Positions 34,521 through 43,478 of a stretch of 64,000 nucleotides of DNA are shown here, piece by piece. The DNA is from Citrobacter amalonaticus Y19 (GTDB lineage: Bacteria; Pseudomonadota; Gammaproteobacteria; Enterobacterales; Enterobacteriaceae). The stretch's first letter is position 1; every line of letters starts with the position of its first letter. The stretch spans positions 1,302,001 to 1,366,000 of the forward strand of contig NZ_CP011132.1 of assembly GCF_000981805.1 (NCBI RefSeq), read 5' to 3'. The position numbers and the translations under genes were made by a program. The notes beneath the pieces are model-generated. The model saw only the letters and a list, made by a program, of their open reading frames with translations, had not been told where the DNA came from and did no database searches.

Positions 34521-35456
34521 TTAGCGCAACTGCGCGATCAGGGCAGGGACCACTTTGTAGATATCGCCCACCAGTCCGTAATCGGCATAGTTGAAGATTG
34601 GCGCGTTCTTATCTTTGTTCACGGCGACAATCACTTTGGCGCCGTTGCCGCCAACCATATGCTGGATCTGTCCGGAGATGCCGAGCGTCAGATACAGTTC
34701 GGACTTCAGCAGCACGCCGGAAACGCCGATATAGCGTTCGCGCTCCATCCAGTTTTCCCCTTCGGCGATAGGGCGTGAACAGCCGACTTCTGCGCCCAGC
34801 ACTGCGGCCAGTTCGCGCACCATGTTGAGGTCGTCCTGCGCCGCCAGACCACGACCGACGCCCACCACGCGTTTTGCTTTGCTCAGGTCAACGCTGCTGA
34901 GCGATTTGGCGCGTCGTTCCTGACACAGGATCTCCTGTCGCGGGGCAACCCATTCAGCGCTGACTACCGGGCAGTCATGCGCGGGATCCGCCGCGCCCGG
35001 CTCCAGTACGCCGGGCGCGAGGGTGATAATGGCCAACGGGCTGTTCAGTTTTTCTTTGCCAAATGCCAGTCCGCCATACATACGATGTTCGGCAAACAGC
35101 GCATTTTCGTCGACGCGTACCGCCGTTGCATCATTCACCATCGCCGCATCAAGTTGAATACTCAGACGCGCGCCCAGCGCTTTGCAGCGTTTGGTTGCGG
35201 CCATCAGCAGCAGTCCGTTGCCTTTTGCCTGGATCTGCGCGGCCAGCGTTTCGGCGTAATTTTCAATTCGTTGCAGTTCAGACGTCTTCTCCAGCACGAT
35301 GATACCGTCAGCGCCGAGCGGCTTAACGCGTGCCGCCTGTTCGGAACCCTGAACAATGGCGTAGACCTGCTGACCCCACTGACGCGCGCCAGCCATCAGT
35401 TCTGCGTAGCGTTCAACGTTATCGCTAAATACCCAGACGTGGGTTAATTGACTCAT
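34521..35456 (-). CDS. ydiR: Electron transfer flavoprotein alpha subunit YdiR (FixB family)
   Basis: 311-residue ETF-alpha/FixB protein carrying the FAD in its C-terminal half: family pattern VVGVGRGLA, GCSRPIAEG, YLTLGISGQIQHMVG and IVAVNKDKNAPIFNYADYGL are all visible. Forms a heterodimer with YdiQ, whose gene ends 20 bp upstream. Serves as electron carrier for the acyl-CoA dehydrogenase YdiO by family logic. Confidence 0.95.
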   Translation of the reverse strand: MSQLTHVWVFSDNVERYAELMAGARQWGQQVYAIVQGSEQAARVKPLGADGIIVLEKTSELQRIENYAETLAAQIQAKGNGLLLMAATKRCKALGARLSIQLDAAMVNDATAVRVDENALFAEHRMYGGLAFGKEKLNSPLAIITLAPGVLEPGAADPAHDCPVVSAEWVAPRQEILCQERRAKSLSSVDLSKAKRVVGVGRGLAAQDDLNMVRELAAVLGAEVGCSRPIAEGENWMERERYIGVSGVLLKSELYLTLGISGQIQHMVGGNGAKVIVAVNKDKNAPIFNYADYGLVGDIYKVVPALIAQLR

Positions 35457-35476
35457 GATTGTGTTCTCCGTTGGGC

Positions 35477-36244
35477 TCAGTTCAGGGCTTTTTTCAGGTG
35501 TTCGGCCAGTTCGGCGATGGCTTCCGGCGAATCGTTATCCAGAATGATGTGCTTACGTGCCGTTTGCGGCGGTACGGTAATGGCGACCAGCTCCGCCTGC
35601 AGTGCGCCCTGGCTCCAGCCAATGTCGCTTGCCTGCCACGTATGCACTGGCTTTTTCCCGGCGCCAAGAATGGCTTTCATTGAGGGGATACGTGGGGCGT
35701 TAATATCCGATGTGACGCAGAGAACCGCAGGAAGCGACAGTTCGATCACTTCCACGTCCTCTTCGAGCGTGCGTTCTACAACCAGCTTATCGCCCTGACG
35801 CTGGAGGCCGCTGACGGCGTTAAGGGTCGGCAGTTGCAGGATCTCACCGACCAGCAGGCCAACCTGCTGTGCGTAAAGGTCACCAGAACCTTCGCCAAAC
35901 AGGATCAGATCGAAACCGATTTTTTCCACCGTAGCGGCGATAGCCTGTGCGGTATCTTTTGGCAGCGCGTGTTCCAGCTGCGCATCCTGCATCAGGTACA
36001 GTGCGTGTGGTCCACGGGAGAGCACATCTTTACGCACTTTCGAGTTCTGTAATAATGAACCGCCCACCGTCAGCGCCGCGATCTCATCCTCCGCGTCTGT
36101 GGCTAACTGCGTGGCGGCCTCGATAGCGTTGAGGTCGAACTGGCTGATTTTGGCGTCCGCATTATCAAAGCTGAGCGCTTGCTCGGGGGTAATAACAATG
36201 TCCTGTTCTTCAGGCACCAGCTTAAAGCAGGTTATTATTTTCAT
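35477..36244 (-). CDS. ydiQ: Electron transfer flavoprotein beta subunit YdiQ (FixA family)
   Basis: 255-residue ETF-beta/FixA protein from the ATG at 36244 (MKIITCFKLVPEEQDI); an in-frame start seven codons upstream is not supported by the family. Conserved stretch LYAQQVGLLVGEILQLPTLN and SDINAPRIPSMKAILGA. First gene of the ydiQRST-fadK unit, divergent from the regulator gene ydiP. The upstream region contains three TATnTTGCA-type boxes that recur at the ydiN promoter. Confidence 0.95.
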   Translation of the reverse strand: MKIITCFKLVPEEQDIVITPEQALSFDNADAKISQFDLNAIEAATQLATDAEDEIAALTVGGSLLQNSKVRKDVLSRGPHALYLMQDAQLEHALPKDTAQAIAATVEKIGFDLILFGEGSGDLYAQQVGLLVGEILQLPTLNAVSGLQRQGDKLVVERTLEEDVEVIELSLPAVLCVTSDINAPRIPSMKAILGAGKKPVHTWQASDIGWSQGALQAELVAITVPPQTARKHIILDNDSPEAIAELAEHLKKALN

Positions 36245-36359
36245 GGCATCTCCTGTGAGTCGCATACCGACAGTGACGGTCAGGCCACCCCGGCGGAAAG
36301 TGAAAATTGACTGGAATTAGTGTGCGACAGAGGGGGGCTTTTTATCGACGGAGCAATCT

Positions 36360-36477
36360 GTTTTCGTTACCAGGTATCTTGCAAAAAAAGTGGGATCGCT
36401 CATGCAAAAGAAATGAGCAGAAAATCATTTGAGAAAATCAGACGTATTATCTTGCAGGTTAGGGAAATAATCTTGTT
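36360..36477 (-). promoter_or_regulatory. Shared ydi regulon operator, ydiQ copy
   Basis: Element GTTTTCGTTACCAGG + TATCTTGCA at 36360-36383, a second TATCTTGCA at 36448-36456 (followed by GGTTAGGG), and a weaker AATCTTGTT at 36469-36477. Starts of the three boxes are 0, +73 and +94 bp. The ydiN upstream region has the same boxes at the same distances. The 21-bp spacing of the two distal boxes resembles paired AraC-type half-sites. It lies between divergent ydiQ and ydiP. Confidence 0.75.
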
Positions 36478-36572
36478 TTGCCCTTACTAAATACAGTTGT
36501 ATAACCGCCGTACTCGCTCTATTTTATCCCTATTATATTGTTCAGGATTACTATCTGCTTGTGGAGGTTGTC

Positions 36573-37463
36573 ATGTATCAACGCTGCTTTGATAATGCAA
36601 TGGAAAGCCTTTTTGACCAGGGTAAGACCCCGCGATTTTCCCGATTTGTCATTAGTGATGATCCCCGCTGGGAGTCTGGTCATCACGTGCATGATAATGA
36701 GACGGAGCTGATTTACGTTAAAAAAGGCATTGTCAGATTAATTATCGACTCTTCACTGTATGTGGCTCACGAGGACGATATCGTCGTCGTGGAGCGGGGG
36801 CGACTGCATGCCGTGACATCGGACGTGAATGCGCCTGCCACGACCTACACCTGCGCGCTGTATGGCTTTCGCTTTCAGGACTGGGAAGAGAATCAACTGC
36901 TGCAATCGCATTCCTGTCCGGTGGTTGCCGTTGGTCAGGGTAAAGAGGTCATTAAAAGTATTTTTAATGAACTCAGCGTGATGCTGCCGCAAAGTAAAAA
37001 TGGGCTGACGTCATCCGTCTGCGATGCATTTGCCTATGCGTTGACGGTACTCTTCTACGAAAACTTTAAAAATGCCTATCGCTCAGAGCAGGGGTATATT
37101 AAAAAAGATGTTCTGATTAAAGATATTCTGGTCTACCTCAATAATAATTATCGCGAGAAAATTACGCTTGAGCAGTTATCAAAAAAATTTCGTGCCAGCG
37201 TCAGCTATATTTGCCACGAATTTACCCGCGAGTACCATATTTCACCGATCAATTATGTGATTCAGCGGCGGATGACCGAAGCAAAATTTGCGCTGACCAA
37301 TACCGATTATTCCCAGGCCGAAATTTCCTGGCACGTCGGCTACGAGAATGTCGACCACTTCGCCAAGCTGTTTTTGCGCCACGTTGGCTGTTCGCCCGGT
37401 GATTACCGTAAACAGTTTAAAAACAATCTGGCAGAGCAGGCCTGTCTGTTGTCTGACGCCTGA
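36573..37463 (+). CDS. ydiP: AraC-family regulator YdiP
   Basis: 296-residue transcription factor with an N-terminal cupin sensor (SGHHVHDNETELIYVKKG) and a C-terminal AraC DNA-binding domain (ITLEQLSKKFRASVSYICHE and AEISWHVGYENVDHFAKLF). The ATG at 36573 sits five bases after GGAGG, which is preferred over a GTG at 36561 that overlaps that ribosome site. It is the only regulator in the cluster, divergent from ydiQ and convergent with ydiO, and so the obvious candidate to bind the shared boxes at ydiQ and ydiN. Its ligand is unknown. Confidence 0.94.
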   Translation: MYQRCFDNAMESLFDQGKTPRFSRFVISDDPRWESGHHVHDNETELIYVKKGIVRLIIDSSLYVAHEDDIVVVERGRLHAVTSDVNAPATTYTCALYGFRFQDWEENQLLQSHSCPVVAVGQGKEVIKSIFNELSVMLPQSKNGLTSSVCDAFAYALTVLFYENFKNAYRSEQGYIKKDVLIKDILVYLNNNYREKITLEQLSKKFRASVSYICHEFTREYHISPINYVIQRRMTEAKFALTNTDYSQAEISWHVGYENVDHFAKLFLRHVGCSPGDYRKQFKNNLAEQACLLSDA

Positions 37464-37497
37464 GTTTTTGTTTCAGCATAGGTAAGCGAGTAAATCG

Positions 37498-37526
37498 CCG
37501 GATAGCGGTGCAAGCACCGTATCCGG
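37498..37526. repeat. REP-type hairpin between convergent ydiP and ydiO
   Basis: CCGGATAGCGGTGC/GCACCGTATCCGG, a nearly perfect 13-bp stem with one bulge and a 2-base loop, 9 bp from the ydiO stop codon. Probably ends or protects both transcripts. Confidence 0.8.
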
Positions 37527-37534
37527 CCTGACGC

Positions 37535-38686
37535 TTACTTGTTCTGATAATCCTTCAGGATCTGCCGGCCTGCGACATAAATCATGATCTCATCCGTCCC
37601 GCCGCCAATCCGTTCGCAACGGACATCACGCCAGAATCGGGAGACGCGCGCTTCGTCGGTATAGCCTAGCCCGCCCATAATTTGGATCGCATCGTCAATC
37701 ACTTCCATTGCCGTACGGGCGCAGTACAGTTTCGCCAGGGCGGCACTGGTACGCAGCGACTGCTCCTGATCGGCCTGCCATGCCACCTTCAGCACCATAT
37801 TGCGCATGTTGTCGACTTTGATTGCCATCAGCGCCAGTTTTTCCTGGATCATCTGGTTGTGTCCAATCGGCTTGCCAAACGCGATGCGCTGGTTGGCATA
37901 ACGCGCGGCATCCTCAAAGGCGCACTCAGCAAAACCGGTACTGCGCGCAGCGTTGATCAGACGTTCCATCTCAAAGTTGTACATCACATTGAGAAAGCCC
38001 ATGCCTTCCTCGCCCACCATGTCGCTTTCATCCACCTCAACGTTGTCGAGATAGACTTCACACGTGCTGAGCATGTGCCAGCCGATTTTGTGCAGTGGGT
38101 TGACTTTGATCCCTGGTTTGTTGGACTCCACCCACCAGAGGGTAAAGGCTTTCTTCGGATCTTTCGGCTCCGGGTCACGCGCCAGCACCAGCATGTACGG
38201 GTACTCTTTGGCACCGGTAATAAACGTCTTCTGACCGTTCAGGTACACCTTGCCATTTTTGCGCGTGTAGCTGGTGGTGGCGCTGTTGTTATCCGAACCG
38301 GCACCCGGCTCGGTCAACGCCAGCGCATAGGCCGGGTCACCGGTCTCCAGTGTGCTTTCCGCCGTTTTTCGCAGTTGCTCTGGCGAACCGAAACGACGCA
38401 TGCTGTGAATACACTGACCGTTGGTTATCAAAAAGGCCGGGGCGCCGCATTTTGACACTTCCATCAGGGCCAGCATTTGTGTCACGTAGTCTGCCGGAAT
38501 GCCGCCGAACTCTTCGGGTACGCCCAGCATGGAAATACCGTTATCGGCCAGCGCGCGCATAAACTCTCTGGGATAGGTCGCCGTCTGATCGCAGGTACGG
38601 AAATACTCTTCCGGAAAATTGCTGGTGATCAGTTCTCGAATACTGGCAAGCAGCAGCTCTTGCTCTTCGGTTAAAGAAAAGTCCAT
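37535..38686 (-). CDS. ydiO: Acyl-CoA dehydrogenase YdiO
   Basis: 383-residue FAD acyl-CoA dehydrogenase. The ATG at 38686 (MDFSLTEEQELLLASIREL) is at the best distance from AAAAGGAG; an adjacent ATG three bases upstream is possible. Motifs: YALALTEPGAGSDNNSA, VYLNGQKTFITGA and the C-terminal RCERIGGGTDEIMIYVAGR, where the catalytic Glu is expected. It needs an ETF, and ydiQR are the nearby candidates. Direction in vivo (oxidation or, under anaerobiosis, enoyl-CoA reduction) is unknown. ydiF lies 13 bp upstream. Confidence 0.95.
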   Translation of the reverse strand: MDFSLTEEQELLLASIRELITSNFPEEYFRTCDQTATYPREFMRALADNGISMLGVPEEFGGIPADYVTQMLALMEVSKCGAPAFLITNGQCIHSMRRFGSPEQLRKTAESTLETGDPAYALALTEPGAGSDNNSATTSYTRKNGKVYLNGQKTFITGAKEYPYMLVLARDPEPKDPKKAFTLWWVESNKPGIKVNPLHKIGWHMLSTCEVYLDNVEVDESDMVGEEGMGFLNVMYNFEMERLINAARSTGFAECAFEDAARYANQRIAFGKPIGHNQMIQEKLALMAIKVDNMRNMVLKVAWQADQEQSLRTSAALAKLYCARTAMEVIDDAIQIMGGLGYTDEARVSRFWRDVRCERIGGGTDEIMIYVAGRQILKDYQNK

Positions 38687-38699
38687 CATCGTACTCCTT

Positions 38700-40295
38700 T
38701 TAATTAGCCGCTTCCGGCAGTTCAAAACCCATGGTGGCGTCGATAAATAATCTTTCATCCATCAGTTTCAGGTTCGGCGAAATAACCGGTGCGAAATCCA
38801 TTTTGGCCAGAATATCGCGTTCCAGATCCACCCCTGGAGCAATCTCAATAAGATGCAGACCGTCTTCTTTCAGCGTAAATACCGCGCGCTCGGTGATGTA
38901 GCGCACATCCAGTCCACGCTCGAGCGCGATTTTTCCGCTGAAGGTAATTTCCGGCAGTTCGCTAATGAATTTATTCACCCGGCCTTCCTGGACGATGGTT
39001 AATTTACCGTCGGCGACCTCTGTTTTCAGACTGCCTGCGGTTAACGTGCCGCAGAAAACAATTTTCTTCGAGGTGGCGCTGATATCGATAAAACCGCCGG
39101 TGCCCATGATTTTGCCGTTGAATTTATGTACCCCGACGTTGCCGTGACGGTCGACTTCCGCAAAGCTCAGATAGCAAACGTCCAGTCCTCCGCCGTGGTA
39201 GAAGTCAAACTGTGACGTCATATCAAGAATGGCGCGGGTATTGACGTTCGCACCAAAGGCGACGCCCTGTGAAGTGATACCGCCAACGGGGCCGGTTTCG
39301 ACGGTCAGTACGAAGTCATCCGCACAGCCTTCTTCGCGGGCCACCAGCCCAATGCCATCCGCGATGCCGACGCCAACGTTACCCACCGCGCCTTTACGCA
39401 TCTCATACAGCGCGCGGCGAGCGACCAGTTTGCGCTGGTTGAGGGGCAGGGAGAGTTGAGTGCTGTCGTCGAGGGTGAAATCGCCCGAGATAAAGCGGTT
39501 CACCGGCGCGCCGCCGTACAGTTGCGTCTGGTCAGGATCGACGACCACAATATCCACCAGATAGCCGGGGATACGCACGGATTTGGGATGCAGCGTGGCT
39601 TTTTTGACCATCTTCTGCACCTGCATCATCACGATGCCGCCGTGGTTGTGTACCGCCTGAGCCAGCACCAGCGCGTCGAGGTACATCACTTCATCTTCAA
39701 ACGAGGCATAGCCTTCGCTGTCACAGGTCGTGGCGCGGATAAACGCCACGGTCGGGGCAATGGCTTTGTAGTAGAGATATTCTTTGTTATCAATCTCCAC
39801 CAGCTTGATGAGGTCCTCTTTGGTCACTTCATTGAGCTTGCCGCCCTGTTGGCGCGGGTCAACAAAAGTCCCAATCCCGATATCGCTGAGGATCCCGGGC
39901 TGGTGGGCGGCAGACGCGCGCAGCGCCTGGGTCAGCACGCCCTGTGGATAGTTATAGGCGGCAATTTTATTCTGTTCTGCCAGGTCCGAAATACGCGGCG
40001 ATTGACCCCAGTGTCCGCACAGTGCCCATTTCACCAGCCCTTCCTGGGCTAGCGGACTGATTCCGCGATCGGCGCGATCGCCCAGACCGGTCGGACTGAT
40101 AATCGATAAATTACGCGGCGTTTGCGTTTGTTTATATTTATCGGCTAAGGCGGTAATTAAGGTGGTGGCTTCCAGAATACCGCCACCCGCGCCTAATATA
40201 CACAGCACATCTTCATCTTTAATATAATTAACCGCGTCCTGGGCCGAGAGTACAGGCACGCGCCCCTTCACGCGGGGTGGTCTTTCAGCTTTCAT
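38700..40295 (-). CDS. ydiF: Acetate/acyl CoA-transferase YdiF
   Basis: 531-residue family I CoA transferase with fused alpha and beta halves, exchanging CoA between acyl-CoA and short-chain acids via a glutamyl-CoA thioester. The N-terminal half has LGAGGGILEATTLI; the catalytic glutamate lies in TVETGPVGGITSQG (EXGXXGG motif). It is 13 bp upstream of ydiO and 144 bp downstream of aroD. Could load CoA onto the substrate used by YdiO. Confidence 0.96.
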   Translation of the reverse strand: MKAERPPRVKGRVPVLSAQDAVNYIKDEDVLCILGAGGGILEATTLITALADKYKQTQTPRNLSIISPTGLGDRADRGISPLAQEGLVKWALCGHWGQSPRISDLAEQNKIAAYNYPQGVLTQALRASAAHQPGILSDIGIGTFVDPRQQGGKLNEVTKEDLIKLVEIDNKEYLYYKAIAPTVAFIRATTCDSEGYASFEDEVMYLDALVLAQAVHNHGGIVMMQVQKMVKKATLHPKSVRIPGYLVDIVVVDPDQTQLYGGAPVNRFISGDFTLDDSTQLSLPLNQRKLVARRALYEMRKGAVGNVGVGIADGIGLVAREEGCADDFVLTVETGPVGGITSQGVAFGANVNTRAILDMTSQFDFYHGGGLDVCYLSFAEVDRHGNVGVHKFNGKIMGTGGFIDISATSKKIVFCGTLTAGSLKTEVADGKLTIVQEGRVNKFISELPEITFSGKIALERGLDVRYITERAVFTLKEDGLHLIEIAPGVDLERDILAKMDFAPVISPNLKLMDERLFIDATMGFELPEAAN

Positions 40296-40403
40296 ATTAA
40301 CTCCTGGGTACCCGGCGGATACTGTGCGCCGCTGGATTCAGACGCAGGCATCCGCTGAATATTTATGTGAAATATTCACTATGGGTTGAAAGTTATATTT
40401 TAT

Positions 40404-40426
40404 GGCGGGAGGATATGCTTCCCGCC
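40404..40426 (-). terminator. Stem-loop between aroD and ydiF
   Basis: GGCGGGA/TCCCGCC with a 9-base loop, 14 bp after the aroD stop codon, followed on the minus strand by an A+T-rich stretch without a clean T run. May be a partial terminator dividing ydiNB-aroD from ydiFO. Confidence 0.5.
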
Positions 40427-40439
40427 TTTATTCAGTGCA

Positions 40440-41198
40440 TTAAGCCTGATGTAAAATCGTTAATACCGTGCGCAGGTCGCTAACGGATATTTGTCCGGGC
40501 GCTGAAGCCTTTTTAACCGCGCCAAAGGTCGCTGCTGATCCGAAGACTTCACCGGCCAGGCGCGAAATCACACCGGTTTTCGACATCGACATGGTGATCG
40601 CCGGACGGTCGGCGTACTGCTCCTGCATTTTCAGTGTGGCGGAAAGCAGTGTCAGAACATCGCTACGGCTTTGCGGCATCAGGGCTATCTTCGGAATATC
40701 GGCGCCCAGCTCCTGCATTTTGCGCAGTCGTGCAACGATCTCTTCTTCTGCTGGCGTCTTGTGGAAATCATGGTTGGACATGATCACCTTGACGTTTTTA
40801 CTGTGCGCATAGTCAACCGTCGCTCTGACCTGCTCATCACCGGTAAACAGTTCGAGATCGATAATATCCACCAGACCGCTGTCGACCGCCGCGCGATTCA
40901 GCGCGAGATAGGCGTCAGTCGAAATGGCCTGCTCACCCCCTTCATTCGCGCTGCGGAAGGTAAACAGCAGGGGAGTTTGAGGCATCTCGGCACGGATCGC
41001 GCGGACCGCCTCCAGCACGGCATCGGCAGAGGCGACATCGGCGAAATGGTCAACGCGCCATTCCAGAATGTCGAAATCCGCGTCGCGATAGGCCTGTGCT
41101 TCCGAGCGGACGCTGGCGAGATCTTTGCCCATCAGCGAGACGATTATTTTTGGAGCCCCTTCGCCAATCACGAGGTTTTTAACGGTTACGGTTTTCAT
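40440..41198 (-). CDS. aroD: Type I 3-dehydroquinate dehydratase AroD
   Basis: Third step of the shikimate pathway, 3-dehydroquinate to 3-dehydroshikimate by Schiff-base chemistry. 252 residues, the E. coli length. Catalytic His143 (SNHDFHKTP) and Schiff-base Lys170 (ADIPKIALMPQ) are present, as is FRSANEGGEQ. It is the only biosynthetic gene in the ydi cluster, 33 bp downstream of ydiB, and can work both in aromatic synthesis and in quinate/shikimate use. Confidence 0.98.
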   Translation of the reverse strand: MKTVTVKNLVIGEGAPKIIVSLMGKDLASVRSEAQAYRDADFDILEWRVDHFADVASADAVLEAVRAIRAEMPQTPLLFTFRSANEGGEQAISTDAYLALNRAAVDSGLVDIIDLELFTGDEQVRATVDYAHSKNVKVIMSNHDFHKTPAEEEIVARLRKMQELGADIPKIALMPQSRSDVLTLLSATLKMQEQYADRPAITMSMSKTGVISRLAGEVFGSAATFGAVKKASAPGQISVSDLRTVLTILHQA

Positions 41199-41231
41199 TT
41201 AATACCTTTTATCAGTCTTAGTTCCTGGCCG

Positions 41232-42098
41232 TCAGGCCGCAAACCCCATCACCTGTTTCACATATTCCAGCGGGAAATCTTTGCCGGTCCACAGTTTGAA
41301 CTGTTCAGCACCTTGCCACAACAACATGCCGTAACCATCGATTGTTTTGCAACCGGCTTGTTGCGCCTGCTGCAGTAACTTCGTCATATGCGGGTTGTAG
41401 ACGCATTCGGTAACCAGCAGTTCCGGACGTAGCAGGCTCACGTCGCTGACGATAGATTCATTCTCCAGCGGCTTCATGCCGACTTTGGTGCCGTTGGTCA
41501 GGATATCCGCTGTCGCCAGCGCGTCTGCGAAGGCATGCTGGTCGGCAAGGTCTGTCACTGTCACCACGCAGTCTGTGTTTTCATTCACCCGTTTGGCGAA
41601 GTCCTGCGCTTTCTGGAAGAACTCATCATTGCGGTTAAAGAGTTTAATCTCCTTGATCCCCTCAATGGCCGCCTGCGCGCCGATGGCAGTGGATGCGCCA
41701 CCGGCGCCCAGTAATACCATGGTTTTACCCTTGATATCGAAACCGCTCTCTTTAATCGCGCGAATGTGGCCCGTGCCGTCGGTATTGTAACCGCGCAGAT
41801 AACCGTCATCATTGACGATGGTATTAATGGCGCCCACCAGTTTCGCCGCCGGGGTCAGTTCATCAACAAACTCACAGGCCAGTTGCTTATTGGGCATCGA
41901 TACGCCAGTGCCGCGCATTTTTAACGCTTTCAGCCCCTCGATAGCGCCTGCGAAGGTGCTGTTGTCGACCTCAAAGGCCATGTAAGTAAACGGCAATCCG
42001 GCTTTCTCCAGCGCCTTATTTTGCATCTCAGGTGACAGACTGTGTCTGATGGGGTAAGCCATTAAGCCGATCAGTTCATATTTCGCGGTTACATCCAT
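41232..42098 (-). CDS. ydiB: Quinate/shikimate dehydrogenase YdiB
   Basis: NAD(P)-dependent dehydrogenase interconverting shikimate/3-dehydroshikimate and quinate/3-dehydroquinate, a paralogue of AroE with dual substrate and cofactor range. 288 residues. Active-site Lys71 (MPNKQLACEF) and Asp107 (YNTDGTGH), substrate residues Ser22 and Tyr39, and the nucleotide loop VLLGAGGASTAIGA are all visible. It lies between the carrier gene ydiN (23 bp) and aroD (33 bp), consistent with uptake and conversion of quinate or shikimate. Confidence 0.96.
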   Translation of the reverse strand: MDVTAKYELIGLMAYPIRHSLSPEMQNKALEKAGLPFTYMAFEVDNSTFAGAIEGLKALKMRGTGVSMPNKQLACEFVDELTPAAKLVGAINTIVNDDGYLRGYNTDGTGHIRAIKESGFDIKGKTMVLLGAGGASTAIGAQAAIEGIKEIKLFNRNDEFFQKAQDFAKRVNENTDCVVTVTDLADQHAFADALATADILTNGTKVGMKPLENESIVSDVSLLRPELLVTECVYNPHMTKLLQQAQQAGCKTIDGYGMLLWQGAEQFKLWTGKDFPLEYVKQVMGFAA

Positions 42099-42121
42099 AA
42101 CATGACTCCTTAAATTGTCGC

Positions 42122-43366
42122 TTAACTTTTTGTTGAAAAATAACGTTCACCCAGACGGATATCGTTCTGCGGAATATTGAAGACCCGGTAATAGCGAATA
42201 AAAACGATGATGCCGGTGATGAAGGCCAGTAGGGCAAAAACGAAGTCCAGTAAGATGATGTATTGCAGGCCGATGGTGGAGAGGTAGCCGGTAATCAGCG
42301 GAATGATAAAATTCGCGAGACCGCCCATCATCATATAAACGCTGGTGACTTTGGCTTTGCTTTTCGGAAAGAATTCCGACATCACCGACACGCCCAGTTG
42401 TAAAATCCCTCCCGCTGCGGAGAAGCCAATCGCAAATGCGCCCACGTTACATACCAGCGGGGACGGCCAGAGATAAATGACCGCGGCGGTCACGGTCGCC
42501 AGACCGGCGTTAAAGACGTTAGCCCAGATGGGGCGAACCATCTTTTTCAGCAGCGCAGCAAAGATAAAGACGCAGCACAGCGAGCCCAGGCTATACCAGG
42601 TGATGGTTTTCAGCGCATCCGCTTCTTCCATTCCGGCGAAGGCCATGGCGTACTTCGGCATCCAGACCACGATGACGTAGAAGGTGGAAAACGCCGCCAC
42701 GCCAAACATGACGGAAGCCACCCCTTCCAGCCAGACCAGCGGTTTGCTGTTCATCTGCGGCAGCTCTTTAGCGACGCTGGCATCCACCAGTTGATCGGGG
42801 AATTTACTGCGCAGCAGCATCAGAGTTATCAGCACAAACAGAATGCCAGGAATGATCACGCCATAGCCGTACCAGATGTTGTTGAGCAGCATGTAGCCGA
42901 CCAGCATCGGATAGAGCATCTGCCCGAAGGAGACCATGGCTTTGACCAGGATCACCGCCGAACCTGACGCTTTCGGGAAACATTCCATCAGCGCCGGATA
43001 GCCACCGGTGTCGAGTGCCGAGTTAGCCACGCCCACGCATACGGCGAGCACAAAGGCCACCATCAGATTAGGGCTGGCAGGAATACCGAAGAAAAAGAGG
43101 ATATATAATGCGACACCTAACAGAATGATCGCCCGACGGCCAAATTTATCCGACAGGACGCCAAAAAACAGAATACTGACCAGACGACCCAGGCCGATAC
43201 CGGAAATTAAATAGGCGATCCCCGCGCTGTCGGTAGAAAACTTAGCGGCGAGGGAGGTCATATTTTGCGCCAGCGTAATGACGCTAATGCCGTGGAGAAA
43301 ATAGCTGAGATAAATACAGATGACCGCCAGGAAAAATGGCGTGCTGAAAGCTTTATTTTGTGACAT
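42122..43366 (-). CDS. ydiN: MFS transporter YdiN
   Basis: 414-residue major facilitator with 12 predicted spans; the MFS loop motif is visible as GVLSDKFGRRAIIL after span 2. Substrate is unproven; its operon with ydiB and aroD suggests quinate, shikimate or a related cyclic acid. It heads the ydiN-ydiB-aroD(-ydiFO) unit. Upstream are three boxes shared in sequence and spacing with the ydiQ promoter. Closely related to the neighbouring ydiM, so the pair probably arose by duplication. Confidence 0.93.
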   Translation of the reverse strand: MSQNKAFSTPFFLAVICIYLSYFLHGISVITLAQNMTSLAAKFSTDSAGIAYLISGIGLGRLVSILFFGVLSDKFGRRAIILLGVALYILFFFGIPASPNLMVAFVLAVCVGVANSALDTGGYPALMECFPKASGSAVILVKAMVSFGQMLYPMLVGYMLLNNIWYGYGVIIPGILFVLITLMLLRSKFPDQLVDASVAKELPQMNSKPLVWLEGVASVMFGVAAFSTFYVIVVWMPKYAMAFAGMEEADALKTITWYSLGSLCCVFIFAALLKKMVRPIWANVFNAGLATVTAAVIYLWPSPLVCNVGAFAIGFSAAGGILQLGVSVMSEFFPKSKAKVTSVYMMMGGLANFIIPLITGYLSTIGLQYIILLDFVFALLAFITGIIVFIRYYRVFNIPQNDIRLGERYFSTKS

Positions 43367-43478
43367 TTTTTCAAAGCTCCTTGCCGGTTAATTTAATTCT
43401 GTTTTCGCCAGCGTTTTTATATCCGGCGATTTTTCACTAATATACGGCTGCGCAATGACATGAACTACATAACATGAC

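Noticed and set aside
36421..36450. Possible FNR site TTGAG...ATCAG before ydiQ
   Set aside because: Spacing is one base short of the TTGAT-N4-ATCAA consensus; not strong enough to report, although anaerobic control of the cluster would make sense.
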